Of a stretch of DNA of 64,000 nt, positions 33,826-41,270 are shown piece after piece. The DNA is from Longispora albida DSM 44784 (lineage in GTDB: Bacteria; Actinomycetota; Actinomycetes; Mycobacteriales; Micromonosporaceae). The stretch spans positions 248,001 to 312,000 of the forward strand of contig NZ_KB903825.1 of NCBI RefSeq assembly GCF_000379825.1, given 5' to 3'. Under the pieces are notes generated by a model that made no database searches, was not told where the DNA came from, and saw only the letters and a program-made list of their open reading frames with translations. Each line of letters starts with the position of its first letter. Within the stretch, counting starts at the first letter, position 1. A program made the translations under genes and the position numbers.

Positions 33826-34097
33826 GATGTCGCAGACCTGGCGGCCTCGGCCTTGGCACGGGCCTGCCGCGCGCTGGCCCACATCCAGAGCAGCAGCACC
33901 AGGCCAGCGGCCGACACCACGTACGGCCGGCCGGAGTCGAGCCTGCCCTGCGCGATCAGCACCACGACGGCGACGGCCCACAGGGCTGGCACCAGGGCAC
34001 CCAGCCAGAGCGGGCCTCTGCGGGCCACGAACCAGTGCAGGCCCAGCACCACCAGGACCGCTGCTGCCACCGCGAGAATGGCGGTATTCGGAAACAC
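33822..34097 (-). CDS. Small membrane protein, first gene of the immunity operon
   Basis: A 91-residue protein with three hydrophobic spans (about 3-20, 30-48 and 58-75) and a charged C-terminal tail (RQARAKAEAARS). GTG 34097 is chosen because GGAGG lies 5 nt upstream; TTG 34100 is too close to it. It overlaps the YdbS-like gene. Small hydrophobic proteins are also found among leaderless-bacteriocin immunity genes. No family is recognised. Confidence 0.7.
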   Translation of the reverse strand: MFPNTAILAVAAAVLVVLGLHWFVARRGPLWLGALVPALWAVAVVVLIAQGRLDSGRPYVVSAAGLVLLLWMWASARQARAKAEAARSATS

Positions 34098-34184
34098 CAA
34101 AGCCTCCGTTCGAGTTGGTTGGGACGACTGAAATGCAAAATGTCCTCTGGCGAGCCGACATTAACAGTCACGAAGCCAGAGTTG

Positions 34185-34451
34185 TCATCCCCGAGGGCCG
34201 CCGGAAGGCAGCGACCTGAGTTCTGCTGTCATCCGGAGTACCTGCTGTGAGATTTCGAGCGCCTGCTGCCCGGCGCGGGTGAGGGACAGTCCTCGCATCT
34301 CACGTTCGAACAACTCGGAACGGCAGGCCTTCTCCACTTCTCTAATGTGGTAGAGCACAGTGGACTTCCCGTACTTGAGCTTCTTGGCAGTTTCCGTAAT
34401 GCTTCCAGTCGCAGCTGCGACCACAAAAGTGCGCAGCATAACCGTGTTCAC
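34185..34451 (-). CDS. HTH-only LysR-type DNA-binding protein
   Basis: An 88-residue protein that consists only of a LysR-type winged helix: MLRTFVVAAATGSITETAKKL, the recognition segment KSTVLYHIREVEKA, the wing LFEREMRGLSLTRAG, and the start of the linker helix (ALEISQQVLRM). The 200-residue effector domain is missing, and the frame ends normally, so it may be a genuine short regulator. GTG 34451 follows GGGGAAA; ATG 34487 is an alternative. It lies between the bacteriocin gene and the immunity operon and probably controls one or both. Confidence 0.7.
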   Translation of the reverse strand: MNTVMLRTFVVAAATGSITETAKKLKYGKSTVLYHIREVEKACRSELFEREMRGLSLTRAGQQALEISQQVLRMTAELRSLPSGGPRG

Positions 34452-34817
34452 GTGCTTTTCCCCGTCCAGAAATAGTCCCCCGACCATGCCGGTCCGGGCG
34501 CCAGGGTATGGCGGAACTCCTACCGGCTGAGTCTTGCCCGGACGGTCTGGTCATCCGGCGGACAATACGTTTCCCGCGTCCGGGCCGGCACTGGATCGCA
34601 GCGCCGGCCGGACCGATTTCGGGGCCAGACTACCCGACGCCGGGCACGGTGGCGACCCACGGCGAAGTCTGGATGATCACGGTCGGGCCCCACCCTCCAC
34701 TGTGCCTCGTCCGGCAGCCAGTGCGCCCTGATCAGGCATCGCGCGCCAACATACCAGCCCGTCACCGGCACCACCCGGGCAGGCCCGCGCGGGCACGTCC
34801 TATCAGGTCCATGGACA

Positions 34818-34840
34818 GATGGCAATAGCTGGATGGCAAT
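34818..34840. promoter_or_regulatory. Direct repeat GATGGCAAT upstream of the bacteriocin gene
   Basis: GATGGCAAT occurs at 34818-34826 and again at 34832-34840, a 14-bp period, in the AT-richer stretch before the peptide gene. It may be the binding site of the HTH-only LysR-type protein. Confidence 0.4.
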
Positions 34841-34933
34841 TTCGTCCTTAGTGGATCAAGCACTTCCGTCGATGTTAGTTTTCAGTTCCCCAATCGGGGA
34901 TTCCACAGTCGTGATGCTTCTGACGGGAAATTA

Positions 34934-34948
34934 CCGCCCGATGGGCGG
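34934..34948 (+). promoter_or_regulatory. Hairpin in the bacteriocin 5' leader
   Basis: CCGCCC and GGGCGG (34934-34939, 34943-34948) with a GAT loop form a stable 6-bp hairpin 23 nt before the ribosome-binding site. It could insulate or stabilise the leader mRNA. Confidence 0.4.
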
Positions 34949-34970
34949 CGTCAAGGCGTCACCGGGTTCC

Positions 34971-34975
34971 GGAGG
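34971..34975 (+). promoter_or_regulatory. Ribosome-binding site fixing the bacteriocin start
   Basis: GGAGG, followed by T, lies 7 nt before ATG 34983. It decides in favour of the 56-residue peptide over a 106-residue in-frame extension starting at 34833, which has no such site. Confidence 0.75.
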
Positions 34976-34982
34976 TAATGCA

Positions 34983-35153
34983 ATGAAGTGGATCAAGATC
35001 GCATGGCAGCTCATCAAGGCCGGCGCCAAGTACGGCAAGCGTTTCGCCGACTGGGTGTGGGCCAACAAGGGCACGATCCTGCGGTGGATCAGCGCCGGAT
35101 ACTCGATCAGCGAGATCGTGCTGATCATCGCCCGGCTTCTCGGCCTGGCCTAA
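34983..35153 (+). CDS. Leaderless class IId bacteriocin, aureocin A53/lacticin Q-like
   Basis: A 56-residue peptide with no leader, signal peptide or cysteine. It has six Lys and three Arg against one Asp and one Glu (net about +7) and five Trp (3, 8, 24, 26, 35). Residues 15-18 (AKYG), 24-30 (WVWANKG), 32-35 (ILRW) and the terminal LLGL match the pattern of lacticin Q and aureocin A53 position by position, including W-x-WANKG and the AG after the third helix. Such peptides are made active without processing and permeabilise membranes. Strong GGAGG site, own terminator, and an adjacent PH/ABC immunity operon support the call. Related Pfam model: aureocin-like type II bacteriocin. Confidence 0.88.
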   Translation: MKWIKIAWQLIKAGAKYGKRFADWVWANKGTILRWISAGYSISEIVLIIARLLGLA

Positions 35154-35192
35154 GAATTCCCCCGGTGCGCACGCGCACTGAATGCTCGACAT

Positions 35193-35230
35193 GAAAGCGG
35201 TCAGTCCATCGCGAGGGACTGACCGCTTTC
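35193..35230 (+). terminator. Strong terminator of the bacteriocin gene
   Basis: A perfect 15-bp stem (35193-35207 with 35216-35230) with an 8-nt loop lies 39 nt after the peptide stop. The arms begin GAAAGCGG and end CCGCTTTC. It makes the peptide a short monocistronic mRNA. Confidence 0.88.
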
Positions 35231-35306
35231 CGGCGTGCTGTTTCACTCTTCCCGCAATCGCCTGGACACCTATTCTGGTATCCAGGCAGCGAACGTTAAC
35301 CGAGCC

Positions 35307-35492
35307 TTAGCCCTCCTCGCGCCACACGTGCCCGGCCGGGCACCGCCAGCGCGGCGCGTCCTCGAAGACGACGCAGCCGCCGAGGGCGAGCTCCCCGGCC
35401 TCCGCCCGCTGGAAGGCCTCGTAGCTGGGCATGCCGTACATGATCGGGATGCTGGCTTCCCCGCAGTCGGGGCACGGTGGACGATCGGCCAT
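35307..35492 (-). CDS. Small zinc-ribbon protein
   Basis: A 61-residue protein with CPDC at residues 6-9 and CPAGH near residue 52, the two halves of a zinc ribbon, and a conserved-looking YGMPSYEAFQRAEAGE segment between them. ATG 35492 overlaps the stop of the metallophosphoesterase gene by 1 nt, so it is its downstream partner. Function unknown. Confidence 0.75.
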   Translation of the reverse strand: MADRPPCPDCGEASIPIMYGMPSYEAFQRAEAGELALGGCVVFEDAPRWRCPAGHVWREEG

Positions 35493-36325
35493 CAGACGAT
35501 GATCTCCTTCGGGACTCGGGGCTGGACCGGACGCTGCCGCCACTCACGCGGGTAGCCGAGGGAGACCTCCTCGAACGGCACGCCATCGTGCTCCATCCGG
35601 CGCGGGATGTGCAGGTGACCGTAGACGACGGCCGCCGCGTTGTACCTCACGTGCCAGTCGGCCGTCCGCTCGCTCCCGCACCACAGCGCGAACTCGGGAT
35701 AGCGGAGTACGCGGGTGGGATGCCGGGTGAGCGGGAAGTGGTTGACCAGCACCGTGCGGACATCGGGGCCGAGGGCGTCCAGCCGTTTCTGCGTGTAGTC
35801 GATCCGGGCCGCCGACCAGGCGGCACGGGACGGGTACGGGTCGGGATGCAGGTAGTACTCGTCGGTGCACACCACCTGGGCCTTGTGCGCGATGGCCAGC
35901 CCCTCCTCCGGCGTGGTGGCCCCGTCGGGGAGGAACGAGTAGTCGTACAGCAGGAACATCGGCACGACCGTCACCGGCCCGCTCTCGCCAGCGAACACCG
36001 GGTACGGATCGTCCGGCGTGTGCACACCCAGCTCACGGCACACCCCGACCAGATACTCGTACCGTTCGGCCCCGCGCAGCTGCACCGGGTCGGCGGGCAG
36101 CGTCCACAGCTCGTGGTTGCCCGGCGCCCAGACCACTGTGGAGAACCGGCTGCTCATGGTGCGCAGCACCCATTCCGTGTCGGCCGCGAGGTCGCCCAGG
36201 TCCCCGGCCAGCAGCAGCCAGTCGTGCGGGCCGTCCGGCTGGATGGCCTCGGTGAAGGCCCGGTTGTCCGGGCGGCCGGCGTGCAGGTCGCTGATGGCGA
36301 GCAGTTTCCCTCGCGAGACAGTCAC
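35492..36325 (-). CDS. Metallophosphoesterase
   Basis: A 277-residue calcineurin-like phosphoesterase with all metal-binding motifs: DLH (near residue 12), GDLGD (about 41-45), GNHE (about 69-72), NHFP near 198, and GHLH near 238. GTG 36325 is used because it begins directly before the first motif (SRGKLLAISDLH); the frame upstream overlaps the divergent RNase H. Substrate is unknown. It forms a two-gene unit with the small zinc-ribbon protein. Confidence 0.88.
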   Translation of the reverse strand: MTVSRGKLLAISDLHAGRPDNRAFTEAIQPDGPHDWLLLAGDLGDLAADTEWVLRTMSSRFSTVVWAPGNHELWTLPADPVQLRGAERYEYLVGVCRELGVHTPDDPYPVFAGESGPVTVVPMFLLYDYSFLPDGATTPEEGLAIAHKAQVVCTDEYYLHPDPYPSRAAWSAARIDYTQKRLDALGPDVRTVLVNHFPLTRHPTRVLRYPEFALWCGSERTADWHVRYNAAAVVYGHLHIPRRMEHDGVPFEEVSLGYPREWRQRPVQPRVPKEIIV

Positions 36326-36365
36326 ACACCCACAGTAGAAGAAAAACGCAAGGTAGCCTTCCCGG

Positions 36366-36812
36366 GTGATCGTGGACATCTACACCGACGGTGCGTGCAG
36401 CGGGAATCCCGGGCCGGGCGGCTGGGGCGCGCTGCTGCGCTACGGCAGCCACGAGAAGGAGATCTACGGCTCGGAGCCGGCGGAGACCACCAACAACCGG
36501 ATGGAGCTGACCGCGCCGATCGAGGCGCTGAACAGCCTGACCCGGCCGGTGACCGTGCGGGTGCACACCGACAGCACGTACGTCCGCAACGGCATCCTGA
36601 AGTGGCTGCCGAACTGGAAGCGCAACGGCTGGCGCACCGCCAGCCGCGAACCGGTGAAGAACGCCGACCTGTGGCAGGCCCTCGAAGCCGCCGTCGCCCG
36701 CCACGAGGTGGAGTGGCTCTGGGTGAAGGGCCACGCCGGCCACCCGGAGAACGAACGCGCCGACCGGCTGGCAGCCCGGGGCCTGGCCGAGGCCCGCACC
36801 ACCCGGAACTAG
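36366..36812 (+). CDS. rnhA: Ribonuclease HI
   Basis: A 148-residue RNase HI that cleaves the RNA strand of RNA-DNA hybrids. The catalytic residues are present: Asp8 ([11 protein letters not shown]), Glu47 (NRMELTAP), Asp69 (TDSTYV), His123 (KGHAGH) and Asp133 (ERAD). The basic protrusion (WKRNGWRT) seen in E. coli RNase HI is also present. GTG start, 40 nt from the divergent metallophosphoesterase. Confidence 0.95.
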   Translation: MIVDIYTDGACSGNPGPGGWGALLRYGSHEKEIYGSEPAETTNNRMELTAPIEALNSLTRPVTVRVHTDSTYVRNGILKWLPNWKRNGWRTASREPVKNADLWQALEAAVARHEVEWLWVKGHAGHPENERADRLAARGLAEARTTRN

Positions 36813-36822
36813 GACAGCGGAC

Positions 36823-38865
36823 CTACGACGGCAGGCGGACGATCTCGACGCGGTCCGGGTACTTGGCGGCGAGCCGCTCGGCAGCCTCCAGGTTCGTCGG
36901 GGCCTTCTCGCCCGGCTTCGACGCCTTGAGCCGGGTGACCGCCGGGTCGCTGACCACGAACCGGACCGGGCGGGAGCTGGTCGTGACCCGGTAGTCGAAG
37001 TCCTCGATGGTCGGCTGCGGGTCCATGCCCTCCCACAGCAGCGTGTACCAGCTGGCCCCGTTGCGGTAGTCGCGCTGCATGACCGAGCCGTAGAGGGTGC
37101 TGAAGAAGTCGCGCATGTCGCCGTGGCTCAGGTCCACCGTGGCCTTGCCCGCGCCGTCCGGGTAGAGGCGGGTGGTGCGGATCGCGTTGGCCGTGCCGCC
37201 GGGCTTCGCGCCGTACGTGCCCTGGAAGAGCTGGGCGGCCCGGACGGCGCTGGATCTGGCCGAGCGGGGCCGGACCCCGATGACCAGCACGCCCGCGGCG
37301 AGGACCACGAGGGCCAGGGCGGCCGGCAGCAGCCGCCTGCCCCGCCACGAGGGCCTGGGCAGCCAGTGGACCATGCCGCCGAGGGCGGCCAGGGCCAGGA
37401 TGATCAGGAGGTGGTAGGCCTTCTCGTTGTAGTAGATCGACTGGCCGATCATGATTTTCTGGTACCCGGAGATGCCGGCCACCAGCGCCACCGCCGCCCC
37501 GAGGGCAAGCAGCATCGCCCGCCGGCTCCGGCTGCGCAGGCCACCGGCCAGGACGAGCCCGAGCAGCGCCAGCAGTACGAGGATCTGGGTCATGCTCCGG
37601 CTGGTCGGGATGATCTCGCCGGGCAGCAGGAGCTGGCTGCCCTTGTTGGCCTTCGCGTTCGCGACGATCGGCACGAGCCCGGCCACCGCGAGCCCCAGCC
37701 CGGTGAGGACGGCGCCCTTGGCTGCCCAGGCGCGCCTGCGCCGGGACACCAGCCAGTACAGGACCAGGGGCGCGGCGACCGGCAGGAACATGTAGTACGT
37801 GAACGCGACGGCCGCCAGCAGCGTGCCGAGGACGACCGCCTGCTCGCCGGCGCTGGTCAGGGGGCGGGCCACCAGCCCGGCCACGATCGCCATCAGCCCG
37901 AGGGCGAGGATCTCGTTCGGGAAGCCCCGGACGAAGATGCCGCTGGGGTCACCGAAGTACAGCCAGGCGACGATCACGGTGAAGACCAGGAGTGCCCGGC
38001 CGGCCGTGAGGCGGAATCCGGCGAGCCGGCGGGCCGCCCAGATCACCGCGAGGCCGAGGAAGGCGAAGATCGCGACGTAGCTCCAGACCAGCCAGTCCAT
38101 CGCGGCCGTCCCGTCGGCCTGCGGGGCGCCGGACGAGCGCCAGAACCGGTCGAGCAGCGCCAAGACGAAGTGCATGCCCTGCGGATAGCTCTCGAGCGAC
38201 AGACCAGGATGGTTGTACCTCTCGGCCCCGGCAGGGTCGAGGAAGGTGTAGCCGCCGATCTGCCCGATCGAGTCGTAGACGATGAAGTGCCGGGCGAAGT
38301 CCTCGCCCTTGGCGATGAACCCGAGCCGGCCTGCCAGGTCGGTACCGAGGAAGGGTCTGAGTACCAGCGCCGCGAACGCCGCCGCCGCCAGGGCCGCGAG
38401 GCTGTCTGCCAGCCGCCACCGGGTCGCGAGCCTCGGGCGGCGGCCGGTCAGGGCCGCGAAGAGGGCCAGCGCGGTGAGGGCCGCTCCGGCCACGGGTAAC
38501 GGGTGCAGCTGCCAGGGCCAGAGGGACAGCCCGATGCCCGCCAGGCAGGTCACGCCGAACAGCACGGAGAACGCCACCACGAACTGGTCGAGCACCGTCC
38601 GGGCGCCGCGCACCAGCGACATCGCCAGGAGCAGGACCAGCAGGGGGAGGATGGCGGCCACGCCGGTGAAGTACGCGGCGGCGGACACACCCCAGCCTGC
38701 GGCGATCGCGGCGATGACCGGGAGGACGCGGCGCGGACCGGGAAGCGCTGTGAGTACCGTCACACCCAACGGGCGGCGCTGGCCGGGCACACCGGGCCGC
38801 GACAACAACTCTGACAACGGGGACTCGCTTCGCGGAGGGCGGCGGCTACCGGGCGACGATAGCAA
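36823..38865 (-). CDS. Large multi-pass membrane protein (GT-C-like)
   Basis: A 680-residue protein with about 13 to 15 hydrophobic spans and a soluble C-terminal domain of some 140 residues (from about 540). An early extracytoplasmic loop contains GEDFARHF and DPAGAERYNHPGLSLESYPQG, with acidic residues after the second span pair as in GT-C glycosyltransferases of actinomycetes. The family is not certain, and the lipid-linked sugar transfer role is only inferred. It starts with a hydrophilic 35-residue stretch. Convergent with rnhA. Confidence 0.7.
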   Translation of the reverse strand: MLSSPGSRRPPRSESPLSELLSRPGVPGQRRPLGVTVLTALPGPRRVLPVIAAIAAGWGVSAAAYFTGVAAILPLLVLLLAMSLVRGARTVLDQFVVAFSVLFGVTCLAGIGLSLWPWQLHPLPVAGAALTALALFAALTGRRPRLATRWRLADSLAALAAAAFAALVLRPFLGTDLAGRLGFIAKGEDFARHFIVYDSIGQIGGYTFLDPAGAERYNHPGLSLESYPQGMHFVLALLDRFWRSSGAPQADGTAAMDWLVWSYVAIFAFLGLAVIWAARRLAGFRLTAGRALLVFTVIVAWLYFGDPSGIFVRGFPNEILALGLMAIVAGLVARPLTSAGEQAVVLGTLLAAVAFTYYMFLPVAAPLVLYWLVSRRRRAWAAKGAVLTGLGLAVAGLVPIVANAKANKGSQLLLPGEIIPTSRSMTQILVLLALLGLVLAGGLRSRSRRAMLLALGAAVALVAGISGYQKIMIGQSIYYNEKAYHLLIILALAALGGMVHWLPRPSWRGRRLLPAALALVVLAAGVLVIGVRPRSARSSAVRAAQLFQGTYGAKPGGTANAIRTTRLYPDGAGKATVDLSHGDMRDFFSTLYGSVMQRDYRNGASWYTLLWEGMDPQPTIEDFDYRVTTSSRPVRFVVSDPAVTRLKASKPGEKAPTNLEAAERLAAKYPDRVEIVRLPS

Positions 38866-38899
38866 ACCCGGTCGCTTATGTGACTTGTATCCTCAGCCG

Positions 38900-39463
38900 A
38901 TGGCGCGACGCTCCCAGGCACCCGTGACGCCCTCCGCAGCCGAGCTGGCCGGAGCCGCCGGGCAGCCGATTCCCGACGTGATCGCCCCTGACCTGGCCGT
39001 GCTGTTCTGCGGGATCAACCCGGGGCTGTGGTCGGCCGTCACCGGGCACCACTTCGCGCGGCCCGGTAACCGGTTCTGGCCGGCCCTGCACCGGGGCGGG
39101 TTCACCGGCCACCAGTTCCAGCCAGCCGAACAGCCGGGACTGCTGGCGCTCGGGCTCGGCATCACCAACGTCGTCGCCCGGTCCTCGGCGCGCGCCGACG
39201 ACCTGACCCGCGAGGAACTGGTCGAGGGCGGGCGGGTACTGACCGCGAAGCTCACCGCGTACCGCCCGGCCTGGCTCGCGGTGCTCGGCATCGGCGCATA
39301 CCGGACGGCCTTCGGCCACCCCAGGGCCACGACGGGCGAGCAGGCCGAGCTGATCGGCGGCACGCGCGTCTGGGTACTGCCGAACCCGAGCGGGCTCAAC
39401 GCGCACTACACCCTGGACCGGCTCGCGGAGGAGTTCGCGGCACTGCGCGCGGCCGTCTACTAG
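38900..39463 (+). CDS. mug: G/U mismatch-specific DNA glycosylase (Mug)
   Basis: A 187-residue uracil-DNA-glycosylase-fold enzyme. The N-terminal catalytic motif GINPG (about 38-42) with FCGINPGLWSA, the RPGNRFW block and the C-terminal NPSGLN motif are diagnostic for Mug/TDG-type glycosylases, which remove U or T opposite G. ATG 38900 starts the protein; the longer frame upstream is a shadow of the membrane protein on the other strand. Confidence 0.92.
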   Translation: MARRSQAPVTPSAAELAGAAGQPIPDVIAPDLAVLFCGINPGLWSAVTGHHFARPGNRFWPALHRGGFTGHQFQPAEQPGLLALGLGITNVVARSSARADDLTREELVEGGRVLTAKLTAYRPAWLAVLGIGAYRTAFGHPRATTGEQAELIGGTRVWVLPNPSGLNAHYTLDRLAEEFAALRAAVY

Positions 39464-39511
39464 CGACAATTGCCGATATTTCAGTGATCAACTACCGTCA
39501 GCGGCTCGGAC

Positions 39512-40177
39512 GTGCAGGGCTGGGGAACGGTCTCCGTGCTGGCCTGCTCCGGCTGCGTGATCGTGCTGCTCCTGATCGCCGCCGCGCTGCGCTGGCCGGG
39601 CCGGCCGCAGCCGCTGGTGTGGGTTCCGGCGCTGATGGGCCTGGTACCGCTGGTCTTCCTGAGCGCCACCGGTTTCACCGGCGGGCAGGAAGGGCTCGGG
39701 TGGCTGATGGTCGTCAGCTCGGTTCCCCATGTCGCGGTCGCCGGGTTCGCGCTGGCCGCAGCCAGGAGGTTCAGCCCGATCCGGGCGCTGGGCGTCCTGG
39801 TGGTGGCCGGGGTGCCCGTGATGATCTCCCTGGGCACCGAAGCGGATTCGGACGTCGAGGCGGGAGCGGGCTTCGTGGCCATCGGGGTGGTCGTGGCCGT
39901 GGTGTTCGCGCTGTCCGCTCCGGATCGCCTTCCGCTGTGGAAGGCAGCCGCCGGCGGGCTCGTGCTCATGGTGCTGTCGGCCATCGCCATGGTCGCCGGG
40001 CTCGCCGCCTTCGCCTGGTCCGGCGAACTGGGAGCATTCTGCACCGGGCTCGCTGGCAACCCAGCCATGGAAGACGGGCTCGACGTCCTCCCGGTCACCG
40101 TGTTCCTCGTGTTCGCCGTCGTCGCTGGAGCCTCGTTCAGCCTCGTCGCGCGGGCGTCCGGCCGGCGCTGGAACTGA
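39512..40177 (+). CDS. Multi-pass membrane protein of unknown function
   Basis: A 221-residue protein with about six hydrophobic spans (first at 5-26, last near 192-212) and a small charged loop after the fourth span. GTG start; the ribosome-binding site is weak. It resembles small integral proteins of actinomycetes but no family is recognised. It sits 48 nt downstream of mug and 86 nt upstream of the Sua5/YciO gene. Confidence 0.65.
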   Translation: MQGWGTVSVLACSGCVIVLLLIAAALRWPGRPQPLVWVPALMGLVPLVFLSATGFTGGQEGLGWLMVVSSVPHVAVAGFALAAARRFSPIRALGVLVVAGVPVMISLGTEADSDVEAGAGFVAIGVVVAVVFALSAPDRLPLWKAAAGGLVLMVLSAIAMVAGLAAFAWSGELGAFCTGLAGNPAMEDGLDVLPVTVFLVFAVVAGASFSLVARASGRRWN

Positions 40178-40263
40178 CCTGCGGCCGGCCACTGTGCCCA
40201 TTCCCGCCGCCCTTCCGGCCAGGCTGGCCACCGGCGGGCGGGGATGGGACTAGGCTCGCGCAT

Positions 40264-40884
40264 GTGGCCAGGTATTTCGATGTGCACCCAGACAACCCGC
40301 AGCCCCGGTCGATCCAGCAGGCCGTGGCACTGGTCCGTGACGGCGGCCTGATCGCCTACCCGACCGACTCCTGCTACGCGCTGGGCTGCCAGATGGGCAA
40401 CAAGGCCGGGCTCGACCGGATCAAGGAGATCCGCAAGCTCGACGACCGGCACCACTTCACCCTGGTCTGCCAGGACTTCGCGCAGCTCGGGCAGCTCGTC
40501 AGGATCGACAACTCGGTGTTCCGGCTGATCAAGGCCTCGACGCCCGGGCAGTACACCTTCATCCTGCCAGCGACGAAGGAGGTGCCGCGCCGCCTGCTGC
40601 ATCCGAAGAAGCAGACGGTCGGCGTGCGCATCCCCGGCAACGTGGTCGCGCAGGCGCTGCTGGCCGAGCTGGGCGAGCCGCTGCTGTCCAGCACGCTGCT
40701 GCTCCCGGGCGACGAGGAGCCGATGACCAGCGGCTGGGAGATCAAGGAAGCGCTCGACCACCTGCTCGACGGCGTGGTCGACGGCGGTGACGGTGGTACG
40801 GAACCGACCACTGTGGTCGACCTGTCCAGCGGTGAGCCCGAGGTGCTGCGGGTGGGCGGCGGGGATCCGTCCCGGTTCGAGTAG
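40264..40884 (+). CDS. Sua5/YciO/YrdC family protein
   Basis: A 206-residue member of the threonylcarbamoyl-AMP synthase superfamily. PTDSCYALGC (about 34-43) forms the nucleotide pocket, and SxT-type S-T-L-L after the central KKQTVGVRIPGN block matches YciO. The second half (EPLLSSTLLLPGDEEP) is more like YciO than the essential TsaC/Sua5, so a role in tRNA t6A synthesis is possible but not certain. Start GTG 40264 is used; the ribosome-binding site is poor. Confidence 0.87.
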   Translation: MARYFDVHPDNPQPRSIQQAVALVRDGGLIAYPTDSCYALGCQMGNKAGLDRIKEIRKLDDRHHFTLVCQDFAQLGQLVRIDNSVFRLIKASTPGQYTFILPATKEVPRRLLHPKKQTVGVRIPGNVVAQALLAELGEPLLSSTLLLPGDEEPMTSGWEIKEALDHLLDGVVDGGDGGTEPTTVVDLSSGEPEVLRVGGGDPSRFE

Positions 40885-40889
40885 GGCCC

Positions 40890-41258
40890 ATGTCCGCGCG
40901 GTTCACCGAGCTGATGGAGGCCGTGGCGACCAGCTTCGAGGGGCTGGGTGCCGCGGTGCTCGCCGGCGGGGTGGTGTGGGCGTGTGCGGCCGCGGTACGG
41001 GAGCGGCGGGCGGCTGGCTCGTGGGCCGGGGCGTACCGGACGGTGCGGCGGGTGTTCGGCTCGGCGCTGCTGCTGAGCCTGGAGGTCCTGGTCGCCGCCG
41101 ACCTGATCCGGACGGTCGCCGTGGCCCCGACCCTGCGCAACGTCGGGGTGCTCGGGCTGATCGTGGCCATCCGGACGTTCCTCAGCTTCTCGCTCCAGGT
41201 GGAGATCGAGGGCACCCTGCCGTGGCGGCGGAGCAAGGATTACGGACCGGCGGGCTGA
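40890..41258 (+). CDS. DUF1622 family membrane protein
   Basis: A 122-residue protein with three spans and the DUF1622 core: LEVLVAADLIRT (about 63-74), VLGLIVAIRTFLSFSLQVEIEG (about 87-108), ending in a PW motif. Function is unknown; members accompany ion-related genes. It starts 5 nt after the Sua5/YciO stop. Confidence 0.87.
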   Translation: MSARFTELMEAVATSFEGLGAAVLAGGVVWACAAAVRERRAAGSWAGAYRTVRRVFGSALLLSLEVLVAADLIRTVAVAPTLRNVGVLGLIVAIRTFLSFSLQVEIEGTLPWRRSKDYGPAG

Positions 41259-41270
41259 TATTGTCCAGGT

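Larger units (their letters stand above)
34452..34982. other. 531-bp regulatory gap between LysR-like gene and bacteriocin gene
   Basis: No convincing gene lies here. Two overlapping open frames at 34508-34828 have no homology-like pattern or good ribosome-binding site. The right half is clearly less GC-rich than its surroundings and holds the repeat at 34818, a hairpin at 34934 and the ribosome-binding site at 34971. It must contain the bacteriocin promoter, but I cannot place a confident -35/-10 pair. Confidence 0.6.

Noticed and set aside
34508-34828. Open frames on both strands in the gap before the bacteriocin gene
   Set aside because: No ribosome-binding site, no family pattern, and the two strands exclude each other; better read as regulatory DNA.
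34833-34982. 50-residue N-terminal extension that would act as a bacteriocin leader
   Set aside because: No ribosome-binding site at 34833, no signal peptide or double-Gly motif, and GGAGG lies at 34971-34975; homologous peptides are leaderless.
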